From Allobosea robiniae (GTDB lineage Bacteria > Pseudomonadota > Alphaproteobacteria > Rhizobiales > Beijerinckiaceae), in assembly GCF_900102525.1 (NCBI RefSeq), contig NZ_FNBZ01000004.1, positions 434,001 to 498,000 on the forward strand: a stretch of DNA of 64,000 nucleotides, in the 5' to 3' direction. Under the pieces are notes generated by a model. The model saw nothing but the letters and a program-made list of their open reading frames with translations. It was not told the origin of the DNA and ran no database searches. The translations under genes and the position numbers were made by a program. Of the stretch, positions 51,902 to 60,204 are shown in pieces. How positions within the stretch are numbered: position 1 is the stretch's first letter; each line of letters begins with the position of its first letter.

Positions 51902-53230
51902 ATGAGCGCTTTTGCCGACCACCGGCCTGTCACGGGTTCCGACCCAGCACGCCAGATGGTCTTACCTGCGTGGGTCGGCACGTCGCCCTCGCTGGCCACC
52001 AGCCTGATTTCGATGTTCGACGGCGAACGACAGCCGCTTTATCCGCAAACCGTGCCGTTCATCGCCCATGCCGGTAGCCTCGCCGGTGAGGCATTCCACT
52101 ATCCATACGAGGTCGGCTACGCTTATGAGCGGCTTCCGGGCGATCTGTTCGCGCCGCGCTTCGGCTCCGGTCTCGAACGCTGGTCGCCGCTGCTGCCACC
52201 TCTTCTGCCCGGGCTGAGCTGTGGCGAGGGGGCGACGCCGCTGGTCAAGGCACCGCAGGCCGCAGCCTGGGCCGGCGTACCGGAGCTTGTCATCAAGGAC
52301 GAGAGCGCCAACCCTACCTGGAGCCACAAGGATCGCCTGAGCCTGTGCACCGTCAGCGCTGCTGCGGCGGCAGGCGCAATGGGTACGATCATCTCATCGT
52401 CCGGTAATCACGGTGCCTCCGCCGCAGCTTACTCCGCCCGGGCCGGCTTGAAATGCATCGTGCTCTGCGACGACGGTGTCTCGGGGGCGCATGCCAGGCA
52501 AATGCGCGCTTATGGCGCCGCAGTGGTCGCTATGCCGCGGGCTGCGCGGTGGCCGCTCCTCGACGTCCTGTCGCACCAGCCCGGTTGGTATCTGATCGGC
52601 AACACGGCACCGACCCATACCGGCCATCCGTTCGGCCCGGAGGGCTACAAGACGATCGCTTATGAGCTCTTTCTGGAGTCGGGGCGAGTACCCGCCGCAG
52701 TGTCGATTCCGACCAGCTATGGCGAGCTGCTGTTTGGGATCGGCAAAGGTTTCGCCGAACTCAAGGCATTGGGCCTCACCAAGGATGAGCCCATGTTGAT
52801 CGCTGCCGAGCCGGAGGGCTCTGCAGCGATCGGGCGGCTTTATGGCGGCGGTTCACCCTGCACACTCGAACCAGGGGAGACCATTGCCCACGGGATCGGA
52901 TCTGCCTGCGGCAGTTTCCGCGGCATCACCGCGCTGCGTCGGTCGCGAGGACTCGCGATCGCGGTCAGCGATCAAGACATTGCCGATGCACAGGCAGCCC
53001 TTGGGCTCGACGGCTTATGGAGCGAGCCCGCTTCAGCCGCGGGCCTGGCAGCATTGCGCATCGCGGCCCGACAGGCGCTACTGCCTGCGGGGCCCGTCGT
53101 TCATATCTCCACATCGACAGGTCTGAAGGAGCCTCACCGTGCAGCCTGCGAGATTCCACGTATTTCACACGCCGATTGGCCCGAACTGCGCTCCATCCTG
53201 ACAATGAGCTATCATCTGCCTCTCGACTAG
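51902..53230 (+). CDS. threonine synthase-like PLP-dependent enzyme (fold type II)
   Basis: The 442-residue enzyme belongs to the threonine synthase/diaminopropionate ammonia-lyase superfamily. The PLP Lys is in DESANPTWSHKDR, corresponding to the usual NPTGSFKDR but with W and H replacing G and F. The phosphate-binding loop ISSSGNHGASAAAYSARAG and C-terminal HISTSTGLKEP are recognisable. It starts seven bases after the binding-protein stop. It may be a lyase for the amino acid captured by that protein; no threonine-pathway genes are near. Confidence 0.8.
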   Translation: MSAFADHRPVTGSDPARQMVLPAWVGTSPSLATSLISMFDGERQPLYPQTVPFIAHAGSLAGEAFHYPYEVGYAYERLPGDLFAPRFGSGLERWSPLLPPLLPGLSCGEGATPLVKAPQAAAWAGVPELVIKDESANPTWSHKDRLSLCTVSAAAAAGAMGTIISSSGNHGASAAAYSARAGLKCIVLCDDGVSGAHARQMRAYGAAVVAMPRAARWPLLDVLSHQPGWYLIGNTAPTHTGHPFGPEGYKTIAYELFLESGRVPAAVSIPTSYGELLFGIGKGFAELKALGLTKDEPMLIAAEPEGSAAIGRLYGGGSPCTLEPGETIAHGIGSACGSFRGITALRRSRGLAIAVSDQDIADAQAALGLDGLWSEPASAAGLAALRIAARQALLPAGPVVHISTSTGLKEPHRAACEIPRISHADWPELRSILTMSYHLPLD

Positions 53231-53249
53231 CGATGGTATGCCTCTCGGA

Positions 53250-53292
53250 ATGTCCGCTTCCAGGCGGTCATCCAACGTCCGGTATTGGCGCT
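53250..53292 (+). repeat. 43-bp dispersed intergenic repeat, copy 5
   Basis: Begins ATGTCCGCTTCC, has CCAACGTCCGG in the middle and ends TATTGGCGCT. It starts 19 bases after the PLP-enzyme stop and is the best-conserved copy, together with copy 3. Confidence 0.6.
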
Positions 53293-53425
53293 AGTTGCTG
53301 GATGCGGTCGGCGCTCTGGGCCTCATTTTCGCCCCGGCAGCATGAACCTTCGGCGATCGAGCCGCAAGGCTGACAGGAGCGCCCCACGAACACCGCTACT
53401 GATGCCGCGAAGCGCTTTTGTCTCT

Positions 53426-54313
53426 TCAGATGAGGCCGGCGGTATTCAGAAACTCACGCGAGACGTCCGGGATCGAGGCCTTGTCGACATCGACCTTGGC
53501 GTTGAGCCCTTGCAGGACCTCGTCGTCGAGCTTGGCCGAGAGGGCTTCGAGCGTCTCCTGGAGCTTCGGATTGGCCTTGAGCACCTCGGTTCGGACGACC
53601 GGAACGGCGGCGTAGTTGGGGAAGAAGCCCTTGTCGTCGGTCAGGATGCGAAACTTGAAGCCCTGGATCCGCCCGTCGGTCGCGAAGACCAGCGCGACGT
53701 CGACCTGCCCATCCTTGAGGGCCTGATAGGTCAGTCCGGAATCCATCGAGCGCAGATTGGCGCGGCTCGTCTTGAAGCCATAGGTCGATTGCAGGCCCGG
53801 CAGCCCATCCGGGCGGCCCGGGAACTCGGCATTGACCGCGATCACCGGCTTGTCCTTGCCGGCGTTGAACACGGCGGCGAGATCCGACAGCGTCTTGATC
53901 GCGTCCGTCTTCGGGTTCTCCTGGCGGACGGCGAGCGCATAGGTGTTGTTCGCGGCCGAGGGCTTGAGCCAGGTGAGGCCGAGCTTGGCGTCGAGCGCCT
54001 TGACCCGCTCATAGGTGTCCTTGGCGTCCAGCCGCTCATTGACCTTGTTGTAGGTCACGAGCGAGGTGCCGGTGTACTCCCAGTACACATCGACCTGGCC
54101 GTTCACCTGCGCGTCGCGCAGGACCTGCGAGCCCAGCCCGTCGCGCTTCTCGACCTCGAAGCCCTTCTTCGCAAGAAGCTGCGCCGTGATTTCGGTGAGC
54201 AGAAGCTGTTCGGTGAAGTTCTTGCCTCCGACGACGATCGGCTTGGCCTGCACCGGCATCGCCCAGGCGGCTGCGATCGCGGCCACGGCAAGAATCCGGG
54301 ATGGAAGCTTCAT
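53426..54313 (-). CDS. glycine betaine/choline-type ABC transporter binding protein (OpuCC/OsmF-like)
   Basis: The 295-residue protein has a signal peptide (MKLPSRILAVAAIAAAWAMPVQA) and an OpuAC-type domain: IVVGGKNFTEQLLLTEITAQLL, GQVDVYWEYTGTSLVTY and the closing KVDVDKASIPDVSREFLNTAGL. These are typical of OsmF/YehZ and OpuCC proteins. It is the last gene of the leftward permease-ATPase-permease-binding protein operon. The absence of aromatic-cage clarity leaves the ligand open (betaine, choline or carnitine). Confidence 0.9.
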   Translation of the reverse strand: MKLPSRILAVAAIAAAWAMPVQAKPIVVGGKNFTEQLLLTEITAQLLAKKGFEVEKRDGLGSQVLRDAQVNGQVDVYWEYTGTSLVTYNKVNERLDAKDTYERVKALDAKLGLTWLKPSAANNTYALAVRQENPKTDAIKTLSDLAAVFNAGKDKPVIAVNAEFPGRPDGLPGLQSTYGFKTSRANLRSMDSGLTYQALKDGQVDVALVFATDGRIQGFKFRILTDDKGFFPNYAAVPVVRTEVLKANPKLQETLEALSAKLDDEVLQGLNAKVDVDKASIPDVSREFLNTAGLI

Positions 54314-54354
54314 GGGAATCTCCTTGCATTCGTTGCTGAAAGGCCCGGCGGCGG

Positions 54355-55095
54355 TCAGCGCAACGGATTGACGCCGCGGGGGATGGTCCAGAACTGGAGC
54401 TGGGCCACGATGAAATCGATCAGGACGGCAAGAAGGGCGGTCGGAATCGCGCCGGCGAGCATGGTTCCGAACTCGTTCAGGGCGATGCCGGTGAAGATCA
54501 GCTCGCCGAGGCCGCCGCCGCCGATCAGGAAGGCCAGGGGAACGGTGCCGACATTGATCGCGAGCGCCGTGCGGATGCCGGTGTAGATGACGAACAGACT
54601 GTTCGGCAGCTCGACCTGCAGCAACGTGTGGCGCGGCGACAGGCCCATGCCGCGCGCGGCTTCGAGCAGCGCGGGCGGCACGTCGCGCAAGCCCGCCATC
54701 GTGTTGCTGACGATCGGCAGAAGCGAGGCGATGAACAGCGCGAAGACGGCCGGCGTGTTGCCGAGGCCGAGCAGGCTCATCGCCAGCGCCAGCACCGCCA
54801 GCGTCGGGATGGTGGCGCCGATATTGAGGATCTGCATCGCGGCAGCGCCGACCTGGCGGAAGCGCGGCCTAGTCAGCAGGACGCCGAGCGGGACGCCGAA
54901 CAGGATCGCCGCGCCGCCCGAGAGGGCGACCAGCTCCACATGCTGCTGGCCGAGATAGGCGATGTCCTCCCACCTCTCCAGCAGGCCGGGCAGGAGCCCG
55001 CTGCCCCAGGCCCAGGCTCCGAGCAGGAAGATGCAGAGATAGGCCGCGTTCCGGCGCATCTGCGCGACCATGCCGGGCACCAGCGCGTCAACCAT
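54355..55095 (-). CDS. osmoprotectant-type ABC transporter permease (second)
   Basis: The 246-residue permease has about six helices, GVLLTRPRFRQ, NIGATIPTLAVLALAMSLLG and the coupling loop ALLEAARGMGLSPRHTLLQVELPNSLFVI, as in OpuCB/YehW. The ATG at 55095 overlaps the end of the ATPase gene by eight bases; the open frame further upstream is antisense noise. It starts 41 bases before the binding-protein gene begins and pairs with the permease at 56197. Confidence 0.88.
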   Translation of the reverse strand: MVDALVPGMVAQMRRNAAYLCIFLLGAWAWGSGLLPGLLERWEDIAYLGQQHVELVALSGGAAILFGVPLGVLLTRPRFRQVGAAAMQILNIGATIPTLAVLALAMSLLGLGNTPAVFALFIASLLPIVSNTMAGLRDVPPALLEAARGMGLSPRHTLLQVELPNSLFVIYTGIRTALAINVGTVPLAFLIGGGGLGELIFTGIALNEFGTMLAGAIPTALLAVLIDFIVAQLQFWTIPRGVNPLR

Positions 55096-56200
55096 CCCGA
55101 TAGGTCTCTGAGAGCAGATGCGTGATGCCGCGCAGCGTGACGTAGCCGACGAACATTCCGTCGTCGTCGACGCAGGCGAGCCACTGCGTATCGTACCGGA
55201 ACATGGTCGAGACTGCGGTGCGCAGGTCTTCATGCGGCCGGATGGTCGTGGGCAGGGCTTCGTAATTCTCCCCGACCGTTCCGTTGCCGCCGCGCGCCGT
55301 CTGCAGATTGACGTAGCCGCGCGCCCTGCCGCGCGGGCCGACCAAGACGATCGACTGGTGGCCGTGCGCCTCCATCGCGGCCGCGGCCTGCTGCAGGCTA
55401 TCGGCCGCCCGGACCCGCGGCGGATCGGCGATCATCGCATCGCGGACGGTGAGCAACTGCAGGCGCTTGAGCGTGCGGTCCCCGCCGACGAAATCGGAGA
55501 CGAACTCGCTCGCCGGATGGGCCAGCATGTTGTCGGGTGTGTCGTACTGGACGAGCCTGCCATTGCGGAAGATGGCGATCCTGTCAGCCATCTTGACCGC
55601 CTCGTCGATGTCGTGGCTGACGAAGAGGATCGTCTTGCGGATCTGCGCCTGCATCTTCAGGAACTCGTCCTGGATGATGACGCGGTTGATCGGGTCGATG
55701 GCGCCGAAGGGCTCGTCCATCAGCAGGACGGGCGGGTCCGCCGCGATGGCGCGCAGAACGCCGATGCGCTGCTGCTGGCCGCCGGACAGCTCCTTCGGGT
55801 AGCGCTTGAGGAACACGCCGGGGTCGAGCGCGACCATCTCGAGCAGCTCGGCCGCGCGCTGGCGCGATTTGCGCCGGTCCCAGCCGAGGATGTCGGGGAC
55901 GATGCAGATATTGTCCTCGATCGTCTTGTTCGGAAACAGGCCGATCTGCTGGATGACATAGCCGATGCTGCGCCGCAGCTGTGTCACGTCGTAGTCGGAG
56001 GTGTTGCGGCCGTCGATGAAGATGTCGCCCGAGCTCGGCTGGATGAGGCGGTTGACCATCTTCATCGTCGTGGTCTTGCCGCAGCCGGACGGGCCGAGCA
56101 GCACGCAGATTTCGCCTTCCGCCACCTCGAGCGAGACGCGGTCGACGGCCGGCATCGTGGTGCCGGGGAAGGTCTTGCTGACTTGGTCCAGTCGGATCAT
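55088..56200 (-). CDS. osmoprotectant-type ABC transporter ATPase with CBS domains
   Basis: The 370-residue ATPase has Walker A GPSGCGKTT at 36-44, signature LSGGQQQR, Walker B VLLMDEPFGAIDP, and a C-terminal pair of CBS domains (about 250-365: VRDAMIADPPRVRAADSLQQAAAAM and TTIRPHEDLRTAVSTMFRYD). CBS domains in OpuA/OpuC ATPases respond to ionic strength or nucleotides and set activity by osmolarity. It overlaps both flanking permease genes by a few bases. Confidence 0.92.
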   Translation of the reverse strand: MIRLDQVSKTFPGTTMPAVDRVSLEVAEGEICVLLGPSGCGKTTTMKMVNRLIQPSSGDIFIDGRNTSDYDVTQLRRSIGYVIQQIGLFPNKTIEDNICIVPDILGWDRRKSRQRAAELLEMVALDPGVFLKRYPKELSGGQQQRIGVLRAIAADPPVLLMDEPFGAIDPINRVIIQDEFLKMQAQIRKTILFVSHDIDEAVKMADRIAIFRNGRLVQYDTPDNMLAHPASEFVSDFVGGDRTLKRLQLLTVRDAMIADPPRVRAADSLQQAAAAMEAHGHQSIVLVGPRGRARGYVNLQTARGGNGTVGENYEALPTTIRPHEDLRTAVSTMFRYDTQWLACVDDDGMFVGYVTLRGITHLLSETYRDG

Positions 56201-56850
56201 CGTTTCCTGAGTCCCGGGGAGGTCAGTCGCTTCTGCAGCCCGAGCAGGGCGAGATCGGCGACGACGGCAAGGATGCTGACCGCGAGGGCGCCGGTGACCA
56301 GCTGGCGCGGGTCGGTCTGGCTGATGCCGCGTGCGATGAAGGCGCCGAGGCCGCCGGCGCCGATATAGGTCGCGATCGCCGTGACCCCGATATTCATCAC
56401 CACCGCGACGCGCACGCCGGCCATGATCACGGGCAAAGCGATCGGAAGCTCGACCTCGCGCAGCCGCTGCCCCCGGGTCAGCCCCATGCCTCGGGCAGCT
56501 TCACGCAGCGCCGGGTCAATATTGCTGATCGACGCATAGGTATTCCGGATGATCGGAAGCTGCGAGTACAGCAATACCGCGATCACCGCCGGCAGGTAGC
56601 CGATGCCGTGGCCGATCAGCGAGAGCACCGGAATCATCATCCCGAACAGGGCGATCGAGGGGATGGTGATCATGATCGACGCGGCATAGAGCACCGCGTC
56701 GGCGACGCGGCGGTTCTGGGTGATGGCCACGCCGATCGGCACGCCGGTGGCGATCGCCAAAGCGACCGCAACCCCGACGATGGCAACATGTTCACCTGTC
56801 CGGGTGGCTATCAGCCCCCAGTTGTCGATAATGTAATTTAAAATGTCCAT
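56197..56850 (-). CDS. osmoprotectant-type ABC transporter permease (first)
   Basis: The 217-residue permease begins MDILNYIIDNWGLIATRTGEHV and contains TIPSIALFGMMIPVLSLIGHG and the coupling loop PALREAARGMGLTRGQRLREVELPIALPVI, typical of OpuCD/YehY-type subunits. The ATG at 56850 fits the family start; upstream codons lie in the AT-rich promoter region. It is the first gene of this operon, divergent from the asparagine synthetase gene. Confidence 0.9.
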   Translation of the reverse strand: MDILNYIIDNWGLIATRTGEHVAIVGVAVALAIATGVPIGVAITQNRRVADAVLYAASIMITIPSIALFGMMIPVLSLIGHGIGYLPAVIAVLLYSQLPIIRNTYASISNIDPALREAARGMGLTRGQRLREVELPIALPVIMAGVRVAVVMNIGVTAIATYIGAGGLGAFIARGISQTDPRQLVTGALAVSILAVVADLALLGLQKRLTSPGLRKR

Positions 56851-57129
56851 TGCCTCGCGGCGATTCCTAGAGCAGGATATCGGCTCGTGACAACCCCTTG
56901 CCCACAAAAAATGAGGAAATTATGTAGTCTATTTTGACAGACAGCTATTACTTGAACTCAAGTCTTCATGACTTTGATTGGACGTTTGGGGAATTCATAT
57001 CAAAATTTATTGTGAAAATCGAAAGACGAAAGACGAATTTGTTCTATAGTATCTTAAGAATCTATCCTTTCGACGCTGCCCTTCGCCCAGCGCAATTCGC
57101 CAAACAGTGAGAGAAGAACGAGACGGTCC
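56851..57129. promoter_or_regulatory. AT-rich divergent promoter region, opuC-type operon / asparagine synthetase
   Basis: This 279-base gap is far richer in A and T than anything around it. It holds a perfect short dyad ACTTGA-AC-TCAAGT (56950-56963), a possible TTGACA -35 box at 56934-56939, and a tandem GAAAGACGAAAGACGAA at 57020-57036. TATAGT at 57045-57050 could be a -10 for the rightward gene. No start-site assignment is certain. Confidence 0.45.
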
Positions 57130-58659
57130 ATGTGTGGTTTTGTGTGTCTTTGGAAGGTCGATGACGTAGGCGGGAGCCTGATCGAAACGATGCTCTCGCG
57201 CCTCGGCCATCGGGGCCCGGATGCGACGCAGGTCGCCCGGCCAGTGGGGCTACCGCTTGCGATGGGGCATTGCCGGCTGGCGATCATCGGCGCCGAAGAC
57301 GGCGTTCAACCTATTGCCGTTGATTCAGAGATACTTGTCGCGAATGGGGAGATCTACAATCACGACGACCTCAGGGCGATTCTGGACCCGGATATCTTTC
57401 AGACGACGAGCGATAGCGAGACTATTCTTCACCTCTTCCGCAGCGGGGCGCAGCGCTGGGTCAACCGCCTCGACGGCATGTTCGCCTTCGTGCTCGCGAC
57501 GCCGGATCGGATCGTCGCGGCGCGCGACCCGCTGGGTATCAAACCGCTCTACATGGCGCGGCGCGGGAAGGGGCTGGCTTTTGCTTCGGAGCTGAAGGCG
57601 TTCGACGGGCTCGGCTTCGACGACATCGCCGCGCTTCCGCCCGGCGCGCTGTTCGACAGCGCCAATGGCTTGAGGCACTGGTACCGCGTGCCGTCCGGAG
57701 CGGCGGTGGCCGAGCCGGGATTGGACATCGGGTCGATTGCCGGCGAGTTGCGCCTCACGCTGGAGGAGGCGGTCGCGAAGTGGATGGTCGCCGATGTCGA
57801 GGTCGGCTCCTTCCTGTCCGGTGGGCTCGACAGCTCGGTCATCGCCGCGATCGCACAGAAGGTCAGGCTGGCGGCCGGGCAGGCCCCGTTGAAGACCTTC
57901 GCCGTGGGCACTGCCGGCTCATCCGATCTGCGCGCCGCCAGGCGCGTCGCCGATCATATCGGCTCCGATCATCACGAATACAGCTTCTCGGCGCGGGACA
58001 TCGCCGAGAACCTGCCGCATGTCATCTACCACCTCGAAAGCGCCGATGCGGATCTCGTGCGCAGTGCCGTGCCCACGCTGTTCGCGGCCCGGCTGGCACG
58101 GCGCCATGTCAAGGCGGTCCTGACCGGCGAGGGAGCGGACGAGCTCTTCGCGGGCTATGCCTATCACCATGCCTATGTGGACGATCCGCGTGCCCTCGCT
58201 GACGAGCTGACGCGTAGCCTGGGGGCGATGCACAACATCAATCTTCAGCGCGTCGACCGGATGACCATGGCGGAGTCGTTGGAGGCGCGCACGCCGTTCC
58301 TCGATCGGGACCTGATCGCCTTCGCACAGTCTGCACCGGCGGAATTGAAGCTACGCCGTACAGACCCGAACGCGCAGGAAACGACCGGGGCCACCACCGA
58401 GAAATGGCTGCTGCGGAAGGCCTGCGCCGATCTGCTTCCGGCGGATCTCGTCTGGCGCAAGAAGGCGCAGTTCGATGAGGGGTCGGGGACGGTCGAAGCC
58501 CTGCAGCAGGCGCTGCGGCTCCTCATCGGAGGCGAAGGGGCGGTCACGCGCCTGCGAGAAGAGGCGCTGTACCGTGAGACTCTTCGAGAGCGCTTCGATG
58601 ATCCGGACATGATCCTGAGCCAGGCCGGACAGTGGAACGCCAATCGAGTGGCGGCCTGA
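57130..58659 (+). CDS. asnB: glutamine-hydrolysing asparagine synthetase family protein
   Basis: The 509-residue enzyme has an N-terminal class II amidotransferase domain with catalytic Cys2 (MCGFVCLW, RGPDAT, GHCRLAIIG, NGEIYNH) and a synthetase domain with PP-loop SFLSGGLDSSVIAA, TGEGADELFAGYAYHH and EARTPFLDRDLI. It is about 45 residues shorter than E. coli AsnB but keeps all key motifs. It stands alone after the AT-rich divergent region. Asparagine synthesis is the default role; another acid amide product cannot be excluded. Confidence 0.88.
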   Translation: MCGFVCLWKVDDVGGSLIETMLSRLGHRGPDATQVARPVGLPLAMGHCRLAIIGAEDGVQPIAVDSEILVANGEIYNHDDLRAILDPDIFQTTSDSETILHLFRSGAQRWVNRLDGMFAFVLATPDRIVAARDPLGIKPLYMARRGKGLAFASELKAFDGLGFDDIAALPPGALFDSANGLRHWYRVPSGAAVAEPGLDIGSIAGELRLTLEEAVAKWMVADVEVGSFLSGGLDSSVIAAIAQKVRLAAGQAPLKTFAVGTAGSSDLRAARRVADHIGSDHHEYSFSARDIAENLPHVIYHLESADADLVRSAVPTLFAARLARRHVKAVLTGEGADELFAGYAYHHAYVDDPRALADELTRSLGAMHNINLQRVDRMTMAESLEARTPFLDRDLIAFAQSAPAELKLRRTDPNAQETTGATTEKWLLRKACADLLPADLVWRKKAQFDEGSGTVEALQQALRLLIGGEGAVTRLREEALYRETLRERFDDPDMILSQAGQWNANRVAA

Positions 58660-58789
58660 AGCCAGCAAGCATTTTCGACGGGAGCTTATGCCGGTGCAGG
58701 TTACTATTGGTCCTCGGCCAAGGGTGAAGGTCCGCTTTGAGGCGCTTGTTGAACATCAGGAACTGGCGCATGCTGCTCTTTCTGCCGGT

Positions 58790-59678
58790 TCAAAACCTTC
58801 GGAGCGGCATGCCAGCCTGCGCACCTTGCGCGAGACAGGTCGTGGCGGCTGCGCGGCAACCGAGGTCGAGTGCCTGGGCGAGTTCGAGACCTTCGTCCAG
58901 CGCCATCGCGACGGCGCCGACGAACGTATCGCCGGCTCCCGTGGTATCGACCGGCTCGATACGCGGCGCCGGCACATGGATCGTCTCGCCAGCGGGCGTA
59001 TAGGCGAAGGCACCTTCCGCGCTGGCCGTGACGATACAATTGGTGGCAGTGCTCCGACTGAGGCCGCCTGGTCCCGTGCTAGGCTGCTCGAGGATAGCGG
59101 CAATATCGGCCGCCTCATGCTCGTTGACGACAAGGACCTCGCTGGCCGCGAGCAGTGCGGAGGCGGCGGCGGCGCTGAAGCCGTCCGGCACCGGCGCGCA
59201 GTTCCAGATCACCCGGCCGCCGGATCGTTGGACACGCTGGGCAAGCGCTAGCGATTGGGCGAACGGCACCTCCATTTGCAGCACCAGCGTCGTGCTGGCC
59301 GTCAGCATAGCATCCGGCACATCAGCCGCGTTGAGTTGGAGATTGGCACCGCTGGCGACCGTGATCGCGTTCTCCGCGCGCGTCGACGGTGATGAACGCA
59401 CAGCCGGTCGGGGCTGTGCCGATGCGGACCAGATCGACCGCGACGCCATTGGTGACGAGGTCATCGGTCGACTCCCGGCCAAAGCTGTCATCACCGATGC
59501 AGGCTGCCAAGGCGACCCGCCCGGTGACCGAGAGGCGTGCGGCGGCCACGGCCTGGTTGGCTCCCTTGCCGCCGAAATGGCGGTCATAGAATGACGCAAG
59601 CATCGTTCTGCCGGGCCCCGGAATGGCGGCGACCCGCGCCACCAGATCGACATTCACCGAGCCGAAAACCAGGATCAT
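58790..59678 (-). pseudogene. rbsK: ribokinase family gene with a frameshift
   Basis: The N-terminal part (59678 to about 59382) reads MILVFGSVNVDLVARVAAIP, GGKGANQAVAAARLS and ACIGDDSFGRES; the C-terminal part in another frame (about 59380 to 58790) reads NAITVASGANLQL, WNCAPVP, VNEHEA and the catalytic DTTGAGDTFVGAVAMAL. They join in a GCGCGCGG run at about 59374-59382. Restoring two bases there would give the family's R-G-E-N-A-I and a 296-residue kinase. All other motifs are intact, so this is a recent inactivation, a programmed slip or a sequence error. It ends the RpiB operon. Confidence 0.82.
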
Positions 59679-59695
59679 CGCGTGGCTGTCCCGTC

Positions 59696-60142
59696 TCAGC
59701 CTTCGGCGTCCATCTGGTGCAGCTTCTCGACCCGACGGCGGAAATCCTCGTCGGTCGAGAATTCGGCGGCGAGATAGGACGAGATCAGGTCGCTGGCGAG
59801 CCAGGGGCCGACGATCTTGGCGCCGATGCACATCACGTTGACGTCGTCATGCTCGACGCTCTGATGGGCGGAATGGATGTCGTGGCAGACGGCCGCCCTG
59901 ATGCCCTTCATCTTGTTGGCGGCGATCGAGGCGCCGACGCCGGTGCCGCAGACCATGATGCCTCGCTGCGCCTCGCCGGACGTGACCTTGCGGGCGACCT
60001 CGCGGGCGATGTCGGGGAAGTCGACCGGCTTGTCGTCATGGGAGCCGACATCGACGACCTCGTGGCCCAGCGATTTGATGTGGTCGATGACGTGCTGCTT
60101 GAGGGACCAGCCGGCGTGGTCGGAGCCGATGACGAGGCGCAT
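59696..60142 (-). CDS. rpiB: ribose-5-phosphate isomerase B family protein
   Basis: The 148-residue protein begins MRLVIGSDHAGWSLKQHVIDHI and has VDFPDIAREVARKV, the catalytic-Cys/anion-hole segment GIMVCGTGVGASIAANKMKGIRAA, and NVMCIGAKIVG, all typical of RpiB/LacAB. RpiB-like enzymes also isomerise tetrose phosphates in erythritol and threonate-type routes, which the neighbouring beta-hydroxyacid dehydrogenase makes worth considering. It lies 62 bases after the binding-protein gene and 17 before the kinase gene. Confidence 0.88.
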   Translation of the reverse strand: MRLVIGSDHAGWSLKQHVIDHIKSLGHEVVDVGSHDDKPVDFPDIAREVARKVTSGEAQRGIMVCGTGVGASIAANKMKGIRAAVCHDIHSAHQSVEHDDVNVMCIGAKIVGPWLASDLISSYLAAEFSTDEDFRRRVEKLHQMDAEG

Positions 60143-60204
60143 GGGATGTCCTGTTGGTTGGAGCAAAGCGCCGGCGCCCCTGTCGGGCGCCGGCGGGAAA
60201 CGGT

